This document shows, in pieces, positions 1 to 7,387 of a stretch of 10,881 bases of DNA. The stretch comes from Tectiglobus sp963922535. Its GTDB lineage: Bacteria; Pseudomonadota; Alphaproteobacteria; Rhizobiales; Hyphomicrobiaceae. The stretch is taken from the NCBI GenBank assembly GCA_963922535.1, contig CAWUIN010000090.1:1-10881 (forward strand), in the 5' to 3' direction. The number at the start of each line of letters is the position of its first letter. Within the stretch, counting starts at the first letter, position 1. Both the position numbers and the translations under genes were made by a program. Below the pieces are notes generated by a model. That model had not been told where the DNA came from, searched no databases, and worked only from the letters and a program-made list of their open reading frames with translations.

Positions 1-81
1 TTAATCGCAAATTTCAACCAGCTGCCATTGGAAAAGGTTTGACTATGCCAGCCTTTTTGCATGACGCGGGCAAATCGCTTC

Positions 82-1044
82 TTAGGGCATGTTGCGCGGT
101 GCCGCGGCACGTTTGAGACGGTCGTTGATTGCAGCGCCGATTCCATGGTCAGGGATTGGCATCACCGCGATCCGGCAGGGGCCGGCAGCATCAAGGCTGC
201 GCAAGGCTGCAAACAAACGGGCTGCCGCTTCGACAAGGTCACCTTTCGGGCTGAGGTTGATGGTCAGGCCATCGTGGCATGGTGTGTTGGGGCCGAACGC
301 CAGAAGTGCCTCACCCGGCTCGATGTGCGTTGCATCAAGACGAACGGCGCATTCCGGTGCGTAATGGCTGGTCAGTTGTCCAGGTGCAGCAGGCTTTGCC
401 GTTTCTTTAAGCGCGACATCTTTGATGGGCCCTGCCACTGCTTCGATTTGTTCTTCGGTCACGCTGCCATACCGCAGGATCGCTGGCGTTTCTCCGGTCG
501 CATCGATGATGGTTGATTCAAGCCCATGAGGAGCCGGTCCCGCATCCAGAACTATGGCGACTTTGTCTCCGAAATCGGCCGTCACATGCTCGGCCGTCGT
601 CGGACTGACACGGCCTGAGATATTGGCCGATGGCGCTGCAATCGGGCAGCCCGCAACATCGATAAGCTGGCGGGCAACGGGATGGGAAGGCATCCGCATG
701 GCAATCGTTGCAAGGCCCGCCACTGTTATAGCCGGTATTCGGCTGTTTGGTTTCAATGGTAGCACCAATGTCATGGGGCCCGGCCAGAATACCTGGGCAA
801 GACTGTGTGCTGCAGTCGTAAATTCGGCAATATCCTTGGCAGCGGTTATGCTTGTGACGTGCACGATAAGCGGGTTGAATTGCGGACGCCTCTTCGCGGC
901 GAAGATTTTGACAACGGCTGCCGCATTAGTTGCGTCGGCACCTAAGCCATAAACGGTTTCCGTCGGCAGTGCAACGATCTCACCGATGCGAATGGCCGCG
1001 GCTGCCTTGGCGATGTTCTGCGGCGTTGCTTTTAATTGAGGCAT
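82..1044 (-). CDS. tsaC: L-threonylcarbamoyladenylate synthase (Sua5/TsaC type, two-domain)
   Basis: This cytoplasmic enzyme uses L-threonine, bicarbonate and ATP to make threonylcarbamoyl-AMP, the first step of t6A formation at position 37 of ANN-decoding tRNAs. From the ATG at 1044 the protein is 320 residues. Its YrdC-like domain fills about residues 10-200 and shows PTETVYGLG (27-35), KRRPQFNPLIVHV (51-63), SANISG (139-144) and ESTIID (176-181). The PGQLTSHYAP segment (221-230) is the linker typical of the long Sua5 form, followed by a C-terminal Sua5 domain to the end. The open frame extends three codons further to a TTG at 1053, but the ATG is the natural choice; neither start has a clear Shine-Dalgarno sequence. 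The gene diverges from the acyl-CoA dehydrogenase gene. The short YrdC-only form is excluded by length. Confidence 0.96.
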   Translation of the reverse strand: MPQLKATPQNIAKAAAAIRIGEIVALPTETVYGLGADATNAAAVVKIFAAKRRPQFNPLIVHVTSITAAKDIAEFTTAAHSLAQVFWPGPMTLVLPLKPNSRIPAITVAGLATIAMRMPSHPVARQLIDVAGCPIAAPSANISGRVSPTTAEHVTADFGDKVAIVLDAGPAPHGLESTIIDATGETPAILRYGSVTEEQIEAVAGPIKDVALKETAKPAAPGQLTSHYAPECAVRLDATHIEPGEALLAFGPNTPCHDGLTINLSPKGDLVEAAARLFAALRSLDAAGPCRIAVMPIPDHGIGAAINDRLKRAAAPRNMP

Positions 1045-1053
1045 CAAGGTCAA

Positions 1054-1261
1054 ATGAATTTATGCGTCGTGGTAAAACGCAATCTGTTCAGTGGTCTATA
1101 TAAGCAAGGGCTCGGTCGTATCTCAAGTTCCGAGGCGTATCGATATTAGATATCACCAGATCGTGATTGCTATATCATGATACATGTAGCACATATGCTG
1201 TAACAATTCTCGTCTGATCATGCAAATCGAACAGAAGGCAGAAGCGAAGGGCACTGAAGCA
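1054..1261. promoter_or_regulatory. Divergent intergenic region with two short palindromes
   Basis: This spacer separates two divergently transcribed genes, so it should carry both promoters. It contains GATAT-TAG-ATATC (1142-1154, arms of 5 with a 3-base centre) and the perfect 10-base palindrome TATCATGATA (1173-1182). Both lie on the acyl-CoA dehydrogenase side, roughly 80-120 bases before its start. Such sites could bind a dimeric repressor of fatty-acid catabolism, but that is inference, and AT-rich palindromes of this size also arise by chance. No consensus -35/-10 pair stands out on either strand. Confidence 0.3.
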
Positions 1262-3049
1262 ATGACCTATAAAGCACCTGTCGATGATATCATGCACACC
1301 CTGAACGCGGTGGTTGGCCTTCCGGAGCTTATAGACCGTGGTGTGTATGAAGGCCTCGATATTGAGACCGTTCGTGCTGTTCTTGAGGAAGCAGGCCGGT
1401 TTGCTTCAGAGGTCCTGGAGCCTTTGAACCGTCACGGCGATCGGGTTGGCTCACAATTTACCGACGGCAGCGTCTCAACGCCCGAGGGCTGGCAGGACGC
1501 CTATAAGCGATTTTGTGATGGCGGTTGGAACGCACTGCCCGGCCCTGAAGCCTACGGCGGGCAGGGTCTGCCGGAGGTTGTCTCGGTTGCAGTTACAGAA
1601 CTCTGGAATGCTGCAAACATGGCATTCAGCCTCTGCCCGCTGCTGACGCAGGGCACCATTGCCTCGTTGCTGTCGCATGGATCGGATGAACTCAAAAATA
1701 GGTATTTGCCGAAAATCGTATCCGGCGAGTGGACTGGCACCATGAACCTGACGGAACCGCACGCCGGCTCCGATCTCGGTCATCTTAAGACCCGGGCGGA
1801 ACGCCAGGCGGATGGAACCTACAAAATATTTGGGACGAAGATTTATATCACTTATGGAGACCATGATCTCGCAAACAATATCGTGCACATGGTATTGGCC
1901 CGTTGTAACGATGCACCGGCTGGCACGCGCGGGATTTCCCTGTTCCTGGTGCCCAAACATATCGTCAACGCAGATGGCTCTATCGGTACGCGTAATGATA
2001 TCTTCACAGCCGGTATCGAGCACAAACTCGGGATCCACGCAAGTCCGACATGTACCTTGAAGTATGGCGAGAACGGCGGCGCAACCGGCTATCTGGTGGG
2101 GGAAGAAAATCGCGGCCTCAACATCATGTTCCTGATGATGAACGCCGCGCGTCTTGCGGTCGGCATGCAGGGTGTGGCCGTTGCTGACCGGGCCACCCAG
2201 CACGCCGTGGCCTATGCGCATGAGCGTCCGCAGGGGCGCGGGCCAGATGACGCTTCCGATGCAATGAGCCCTATCATCGTGCACGCCGATATCCGGCGCA
2301 CGATAATGACCATGAAATCGCTAACCCAGGCGTCCCGCGCCATATGCCTTGTCACCGCGCGCGAGATTGATCTCATGCATCGCGGTGAGACAGCCGAGGT
2401 TCGCGAGAAGGCTGCTGCCATGTCCGCACTGCTCACACCAGTGGCCAAGGCCTTCTCAACCGATATTGCCGTTGAAGTCGCATCGATGGGAATCCAAATC
2501 CACGGAGGTATGGGATTTGTCGAGGAAACTGGGGCTGCGCAATTTTATCGCGATGCGCGCATTCTGCCGATTTACGAAGGCACTAACGGTATCCAGGCCA
2601 TCGATTTGGTGACCCGCAAATTGCCACTCGGAAATGGCGAACTCGTAAACAATTATATCAAGGAGCTGCAGGCGATCGCAGACGATGTACAAACTTCAAA
2701 CCAGCCAGAGTTTGGCCTGATGGGACAACGCCTGGATGAGGCCGTGTCAGCTTTTTCCGAGGCGTCCACTTACATGATTGCGCAATTGGAAAGTAACCCG
2801 CAAGCTGCTTTGGCGGGGGCGGCGCAGTATTTGCGCCTGTTTGGCTTGACTGCCGGCGGCGCCTATCTGGCGCAAAGCGCGCTTGCAGCGGTGCGGGAGA
2901 TGCCCGCAGCTACAGGCACGACCGCTGAGGTTGCAACTGCACGCTTCTTTGCCGAGCAGCTCATCACTGCCGCTTCAGCCCACGCCCAGGCCATCGTAAC
3001 GGGTGGCGATGCGCTAAGCGCCGTTACTCCTGAGTTGCTCTCGGTCTAG
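1262..3049 (+). CDS. Acyl-CoA dehydrogenase, large DmdC/FadE-like form
   Basis: A flavoprotein (595 residues from the ATG at 1262) expected to introduce the alpha-beta double bond into an acyl-CoA using FAD. It opens with TYKAPVDDIMHTLNAV, the pattern of the short N-terminal extension found in the large acyl-CoA dehydrogenases. The flavin-binding middle domain shows MNLTEPHAGSDLG and GTKIYIT. IHGGMGFVEE is followed by IYEGTNGIQAIDL, whose Glu (codon 2576-2578) is at the usual catalytic-base position. A further C-terminal domain of about 120 residues is typical of the 590-600 residue forms, which include 3-methylmercaptopropionyl-CoA dehydrogenase (DmdC). The substrate cannot be read from sequence. 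The frame extends to an ATG at 1220 without a ribosome site. The 1262 start has AAGGG about 10 bases upstream and restores the family N-terminus. No thiolase or hydratase gene is adjacent. Confidence 0.93.
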   Translation: MTYKAPVDDIMHTLNAVVGLPELIDRGVYEGLDIETVRAVLEEAGRFASEVLEPLNRHGDRVGSQFTDGSVSTPEGWQDAYKRFCDGGWNALPGPEAYGGQGLPEVVSVAVTELWNAANMAFSLCPLLTQGTIASLLSHGSDELKNRYLPKIVSGEWTGTMNLTEPHAGSDLGHLKTRAERQADGTYKIFGTKIYITYGDHDLANNIVHMVLARCNDAPAGTRGISLFLVPKHIVNADGSIGTRNDIFTAGIEHKLGIHASPTCTLKYGENGGATGYLVGEENRGLNIMFLMMNAARLAVGMQGVAVADRATQHAVAYAHERPQGRGPDDASDAMSPIIVHADIRRTIMTMKSLTQASRAICLVTAREIDLMHRGETAEVREKAAAMSALLTPVAKAFSTDIAVEVASMGIQIHGGMGFVEETGAAQFYRDARILPIYEGTNGIQAIDLVTRKLPLGNGELVNNYIKELQAIADDVQTSNQPEFGLMGQRLDEAVSAFSEASTYMIAQLESNPQAALAGAAQYLRLFGLTAGGAYLAQSALAAVREMPAATGTTAEVATARFFAEQLITAASAHAQAIVTGGDALSAVTPELLSV

Positions 3050-3237
3050 GGCGTGCCGTCAGTTGGCCAGGCAAGAACCGTGCCGATTTCGCCAAATTCT
3101 ATTGGACGGAGTGCATTTTCCCTGCCGCGCAGATGTGTTTGCCCGATGGGCACCCTCCATGCGCGCAAACGCACCTTCCTGCACGAGTTCCCCGCCGCGA
3201 TGAGAGGGGCCAAGGTGATAAGCGCTTATGTAAGGTT

Positions 3238-4707
3238 ATGTTTACGGTGGCTAAAATCTGGACACTTATCGTCATCCCGGTGATGTGGGCCATTATGACG
3301 CCAGCCAGGGCCGTTGAAAACGGCTGGCTGGCAAAAGCTGGCGCCATTTTGACGCGCCTGGCGCCGCAAGACGCTGACACTGCAAAGCACGAATGGCAAC
3401 ATACCGTTGCAAGAATACAGTCAATTCCAGAAAATATGCAGGCTGGAGCCGCTGCAGCAAAGGTATCCGCAGAGGGCCACTGGACATTCGCGAACGGCAA
3501 GGGTGAACTTTTTACTGCGGCTAATGACCGTGAAATGGCAACCATGGCGGATGCCCTATTCCCTGCCGGGATTGGGGCGCGCGGCCTGACACTCTATCTC
3601 ACACCGGCCTCGGTGTTTGTTTATAGCAGGGAACTGAAAAATCTGCCGGCCGGGGCACGTTTGCATCTGGTCATTGCCGGTCACGACTATCCTTTGCAAA
3701 TCATCCAAAGCCGGACTGGCAAAGACAAGCTGCTTTATGCAATGATCCGTCAGGACGTTGTCGTGAAGATCTCGGAGCGAGAATTATTCGAGGAAGTTAT
3801 CTGGCGGCTTGAGCAGCCATTGCCCCGGAACGCGCGAGTGCTGTCGATTGTCACAGGCGGGCCTGCCGCCTTGCCTGTACGTTTCAATAGCAGCGAACGC
3901 GCCATTGAGCGTATCGCACCTGAGCATTTAATTGCAGCCTTGCCTGCGCTTTCGGAACAACTTGTAGTACTGACCGGGCGCCTCAGCAAAAACGATTTTA
4001 TCGTGCGCCTGCAGGACGGCGCAGAGATCAAGCTCGATCTTAAGAAAATTCGCCTGACGGCGGCTCAAAACGATCTTGAGCTTGTGTTGCTCAATTCAAA
4101 AACGCCACGCCAACCTGGCGCCCACAATTGGCTGTTTCAAAAAGTCGATGTCGATGGACTTGATAAGGCATTGGCGCGGAACACATTTGCCGATTTCGTT
4201 GGTTCGCTCGCTCTGGCGGCCAGCAAGGTGGAAATCCGCGGCCGTATTTTAGCTGGTGACCGTGTTCGGCTTTCAGTTGCCCCTCTTTCTGAGGGCTTTG
4301 CCATGCCTTCCGTTGGCCTTGTAGGTTTTATCGCTGAACTGGCATCCGAGGTCGCAGGCACGGTACTGCCCGATGCCGTACAACTGGATATGCCAGGGAG
4401 GGCCCGGGCAAGGGAGCTTTCCTGGCGTGTGCTGCCCTGGGTGCCCGCAGCCGTGCAGATGAGCTTTGCAGCGCTGTTTGCTACGAGCCTGTTGGGAGGA
4501 GGTGTAGCCTGGCGCTGGTGGGCCACCATTTGGCCGCCGGAAACGCGGTATGACTATGGAACCTGGTCTGGCTATCAGGCAGCGCGCGGCGTGCGTTGTT
4601 TTGCGTTTGTCCTTCTTTTCCTGCCCATTGCAGGGCTGCCAGCCCTTGTGCGCCTTATGCTTGGCGGTATTTACACATTGGCGCTCCTGCCATTTGCTCG
4701 TCGCTGA
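3238..4707 (+). CDS. Unrecognised exported/membrane-anchored protein
   Basis: I do not recognise this family. The open frame begins at an ATG at 3133, but its first 35 residues look like no targeting sequence. The ATG at 3238 gives a classic signal peptide (FTVAKIW then a hydrophobic stretch ending in TPARA, cleavage expected near residue 25). AAGG lies close upstream, only 2 bases away, so the start is a judgement. The 489-residue product has a long mixed alpha/beta middle region (about 26-390) without recognised motifs. Near its end are a hydrophobic segment at about 400-425 and a long hydrophobic stretch at about 454-486, which could be a hairpin of two passes, then a basic ALLPFARR end. 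The middle region is therefore probably periplasmic and anchored at the C-terminus. It lies 188 bases after the acyl-CoA dehydrogenase and converges on tilS, so its neighbours do not reveal a role. Unbroken length and coherent topology argue for a real gene. Confidence 0.78.
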   Translation: MFTVAKIWTLIVIPVMWAIMTPARAVENGWLAKAGAILTRLAPQDADTAKHEWQHTVARIQSIPENMQAGAAAAKVSAEGHWTFANGKGELFTAANDREMATMADALFPAGIGARGLTLYLTPASVFVYSRELKNLPAGARLHLVIAGHDYPLQIIQSRTGKDKLLYAMIRQDVVVKISERELFEEVIWRLEQPLPRNARVLSIVTGGPAALPVRFNSSERAIERIAPEHLIAALPALSEQLVVLTGRLSKNDFIVRLQDGAEIKLDLKKIRLTAAQNDLELVLLNSKTPRQPGAHNWLFQKVDVDGLDKALARNTFADFVGSLALAASKVEIRGRILAGDRVRLSVAPLSEGFAMPSVGLVGFIAELASEVAGTVLPDAVQLDMPGRARARELSWRVLPWVPAAVQMSFAALFATSLLGGGVAWRWWATIWPPETRYDYGTWSGYQAARGVRCFAFVLLFLPIAGLPALVRLMLGGIYTLALLPFARR

Positions 4708-4724
4708 CGGGCAAGAGAAGCCGA

Positions 4725-4774
4725 TGGTGTTTGGCAGATGATCAGGAGGTTTCAAAACATCTCACGCCAAACCG
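4725..4774. other. Imperfect hairpin between convergent genes
   Basis: In the 166-base gap where the orphan membrane-protein gene and tilS converge, TTTGGC (4730-4735) pairs with GCCAAA (4766-4771). Directly inside it, AGATG (4736-4740) pairs with CATCT (4758-4762), leaving a 17-base loop and a 3-base bulge on one side. Its position fits a transcript end for one or both genes. There is no T-tract on either side, so it is not a standard intrinsic terminator. Confidence 0.3.
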
Positions 4775-4873
4775 CAAATGTCTTGAGCTTTCCAAATGCG
4801 CGCCCATTGCAGCGTTGTACTGCGATGGTTTGCAAAGAAGGACCTGCTTGCAATTCGGTATAAGCATCTGGAT

Positions 4874-6235
4874 TTAAGGTTTGGTTTGGTCGTTATGCAA
4901 CAACCTTTGCACCATAAACTCTGCGCTCACATTGTAACCTGCTTGATGCAGACCCAAACTTGGAACCGCGACGAGCCTGCCGTTTGCATGCAGGCTTGGC
5001 AACGTTTCAAGCGCTGCAACGGGAATTCCGGTCGGTATTGAACTCACGGAAACATCCATTTTGCGCAATGCCGAAATGTTTTGGCCAAGAGGTGCAATTT
5101 CCATTTCTGCGCCCGCGACCTCAGCCAATCTAATGCGAAAACGATGATCCCATACGATCTCTCCCGGAGAACTTAATATGACACGCGGTAACGCGAAACG
5201 GCCATATTCGCGGAAAAACAGTAAAACGGTGCCCTCGTCATCTCCTTTGCGCATCGCCATACTACGGCAACCAGCCAACGTCGTACCTGTAAAATCCTCA
5301 CCTGAAATTTTCTGAAAAAAATTTTCTGTCTGTCCCAGGCCTGGGAAATTAGTCTGGCCCCCGGTGCAAAATATAATCCGGCGCAGCACACGAATTGCGA
5401 TTTCATCGCTGAGTTCCCAGCACTTGCCGTCCCACGTAACAACGCCGTAGCGCCGGAAAATATCATCGTACTGCACCATCTGCCACACAAAGCGGTTGGC
5501 GGCATCATCCAATGCGGAATGGGCGCGCGCCATACGCCATGCCGTTCGCGCGAGTGCAGCGTTGTTCAAGCCTAAAGCAAGCCTGGCTTGGCTGTTCTTG
5601 CGCAGGCGTATGCGTTCAAAAGCCGCAGACTCATTGCTCGGATCGTCCAGCCAGTTAACATTAGTGTAACGCAGAAATGCGCGCAAATCTTCGCGCGTCA
5701 GGTCGAGCAGGGGACGGTGTAAATCATAGCCATATACCTCAGTGCGCGCTGCGATGCCGGCTAGTCCCTCTGGTCCGCTGCCGCGTGCTAAACGCATAAG
5801 AACCGTTTCGGCTTGATCGTCGCGCGTGTGCCCAGTCAGGACCAGCGAGCGACCAGGCAAGTCCTTAATCAGTGTGCCGATAAGACGATAACGTGCTCTT
5901 CTCGCGATGTCCTGAATTGCCGATGGAGGTTTTTCACCGTGCCATATTAGTTTGCGGTGTTCGACCCCGAGTTCACAAGACCAAGTGGCAACCTGTCTGG
6001 CCTCATCTGCAGCCTCAGGCCTGAGACCATGATCAACAGTAACAGCGATAATACGTGGCAGGCGTACGGATCTGGCAGAGCTAGATGTTCTCTGCCAGCG
6101 GCAAACTAAGTGAAGCAGTGCCAGACTGTCAGAACCGCCTGATACGGCAACAACCACGTTGTTGAGTTTGCTGAACCAGCCAAAACGCTTATCGAGATCT
6201 AGCTCAGTTGCAAAATCGAGTTTAATTTCTGTCAC
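4874..6235 (-). CDS. tilS: tRNA(Ile)-lysidine synthetase
   Basis: TilS adenylates and then attaches lysine to C34 of the CAU-anticodon isoleucine tRNA, so that it reads AUA and accepts isoleucine. The 453-residue protein has the N-type ATPase P-loop SGGSDS at 32-37, DHGLRPE near 68-74, GHTRDDQAET at 135-144, RPLL at 174-177 and NWLDDPSNES at 194-203. These are the expected TilS motifs in the expected order, followed by a less conserved C-terminal region. The start is a GTG at 6235, three bases after the cpoB stop, which suggests one transcript and translational coupling; no strong Shine-Dalgarno sequence is visible inside the cpoB end. In many alphaproteobacteria ftsH follows tilS. Here the next gene converges instead. 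Confidence 0.96.
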   Translation of the reverse strand: MTEIKLDFATELDLDKRFGWFSKLNNVVVAVSGGSDSLALLHLVCRWQRTSSSARSVRLPRIIAVTVDHGLRPEAADEARQVATWSCELGVEHRKLIWHGEKPPSAIQDIARRARYRLIGTLIKDLPGRSLVLTGHTRDDQAETVLMRLARGSGPEGLAGIAARTEVYGYDLHRPLLDLTREDLRAFLRYTNVNWLDDPSNESAAFERIRLRKNSQARLALGLNNAALARTAWRMARAHSALDDAANRFVWQMVQYDDIFRRYGVVTWDGKCWELSDEIAIRVLRRIIFCTGGQTNFPGLGQTENFFQKISGEDFTGTTLAGCRSMAMRKGDDEGTVLLFFREYGRFALPRVILSSPGEIVWDHRFRIRLAEVAGAEMEIAPLGQNISALRKMDVSVSSIPTGIPVAALETLPSLHANGRLVAVPSLGLHQAGYNVSAEFMVQRLLHNDQTKP

Positions 6236-6238
6236 GTG

Positions 6239-7210
6239 TCAGCAACGCAGACGGCGGGCTTCCTGCTGTGCGCGGAGTTGCAAATGCTGGGGGGCTTGCG
6301 GATACTTTTCACTAATCTCACTCAATGACGCACAGGCAGCAGCACGCTGATTTAAGCGATCAAGCGACATCGCCAGCTTTAACAGGCTGTCTGGCGCCTT
6401 AGCACTTGATGAGTAGGTGCGATAACCTTTCAAAAAAGCGCCTGCAGCCTTTTGATAATCACCCTGTAGATAATATGTATCGCCCAGCCAGTATTGCGCA
6501 TTACCAGCCAGATCACTTTGAGGATAGTTTTCGAGGAATTCTGAAAATGCCTGTTGCGCGCCGTCATAATCCTGCTGAAGCAGAAGACCGTAGGCTGCTT
6601 CATAATCGGTTTTCGGATCAACACTGTTCGTATTATTATCCTCGATCTGAGGTAGATTTTTTTGAATAAAGCTGTCTATAGGTTTTTTTTCGTCGGTATT
6701 AACCGTTATTTCCCCAAAACCAATGACTTCATTATCGGTAGTAGAGTTATCGGTAGTCGCAGCATTATTCGGCCAAACGCTTTGACTGTTGGCTTGCTGC
6801 GCATCGGCGGCCTGTTTTTCAGGCTCTGGATTTACTGGATTCCCAGTTAGCTGCTGCAGTCTTTGGCTAAGAGCCATAACCTGGGTTTCCAATGCCGCAA
6901 TACGGCCTGGATCGGTTGTGTTGCCACTTTCTTTCTGCATTTCAAAGCCATTTGCGCTTGCAGAAGCACTCTGCTGTCCCTGCGCCAGCGTTTGCAGTGT
7001 GCCGAGGATGACTTGTATGTCCACCATTTGCCCCTCGAGCTGCTCTATCCGCTTACTCAGTTCAATGATCGCTTGATTGTCAGGTGCCGCTTGATTTCCT
7101 TGCGCATCGGCAGAACCGACACTGCCTGTTAAAACAAGAAAACCGAGGACTAAAAATGAGATGGTGCTCATATACTTTCTTAAAACCAGATCAAGCAGAG
7201 TCACGCGCAT
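6239..7210 (-). CDS. cpoB: Tol-Pal associated periplasmic TPR protein CpoB/YbgF
   Basis: CpoB links the Tol-Pal machine to septal peptidoglycan synthesis in the periplasm. From the ATG at 7210 the product has 323 residues: a signal peptide with basic residues R2, R11 and K12 and a hydrophobic core to about 30, with cleavage expected after SADA (residue 36). A predicted coiled coil follows at about 47-76 (the trimerisation region in E. coli YbgF), with another heptad-like stretch at 102-123. Next is a Gln/Asn-rich linker at about 125-200, then three TPR-like repeats at about 203-306 including DYDGAQQAFSEFLENYP and QYWLGDTYYLQGDYQKAAGAF. An internal ATG at 7171 would also start a signal peptide but lacks the basic N-region, so the longer start is preferred; GAGAAG lies 12 bases before it. 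Immediately upstream of tilS, as in many relatives. Confidence 0.93.
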   Translation of the reverse strand: MRVTLLDLVLRKYMSTISFLVLGFLVLTGSVGSADAQGNQAAPDNQAIIELSKRIEQLEGQMVDIQVILGTLQTLAQGQQSASASANGFEMQKESGNTTDPGRIAALETQVMALSQRLQQLTGNPVNPEPEKQAADAQQANSQSVWPNNAATTDNSTTDNEVIGFGEITVNTDEKKPIDSFIQKNLPQIEDNNTNSVDPKTDYEAAYGLLLQQDYDGAQQAFSEFLENYPQSDLAGNAQYWLGDTYYLQGDYQKAAGAFLKGYRTYSSSAKAPDSLLKLAMSLDRLNQRAAACASLSEISEKYPQAPQHLQLRAQQEARRLRC

Positions 7211-7333
7211 TGTCTATTCTCGCTTCTCATCGTCTATGGCTTGGTTGTTCAGTTCTTTTGCTTTAACGAAGCTAGTGGAAGAGATCAATGCCACACCCGT
7301 TAAAAGTTTTAGTCTCCTGTATGCGACATACTA

Positions 7334-7357
7334 TGCACTTCAGGATCCTGTGGTGCA
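7334..7357. promoter_or_regulatory. 24-base near-palindrome between the Pal-like gene and cpoB
   Basis: TGCAC (7334-7338) and GTGCA (7353-7357) flank a perfect 10-base palindrome CAGGATCCTG (7341-7350), separated by two bases on each side. The whole is symmetric apart from those spacer bases. It sits 30 bases past the stop of the Pal-like gene and about 124 bases before cpoB. It could be an operator for cpoB-tilS or a hairpin ending the upstream transcript; no T-tract follows on the minus strand, which weakens the terminator reading. No clear promoter can be assigned in this 177-base gap. Confidence 0.35.
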
Positions 7358-7387
7358 ATCAAGTGGCAACAAATATTTTGCTACACG

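Noticed and set aside
1..63. Possible minus-strand gene starting with ATG at 63 and running off the window edge
   Set aside because: Only about 20 codons are visible, with GAAG too far upstream and no family signal; cannot be supported from this window.
61..516. 151-residue plus-strand ORF
   Set aside because: Antisense to tsaC, with Cys/Arg-rich composition typical of a shadow frame.
1220..1261. Upstream ATG start for the acyl-CoA dehydrogenase
   Set aside because: No ribosome site before it, and the added 14 residues are outside the family N-terminus, which fits the ATG at 1262.
1475..2284. 269-residue minus-strand ORF
   Set aside because: Fully antisense to the well-supported acyl-CoA dehydrogenase; His- and Cys-rich composition with no recognisable domain.
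3133..3237. Longer start of the orphan membrane-protein gene
   Set aside because: It would put a polar 35-residue stretch before an otherwise standard signal peptide.
4273..4755. 160-residue minus-strand ORF
   Set aside because: Antisense to the membrane-anchor end of the orphan gene; no motifs, biased composition.
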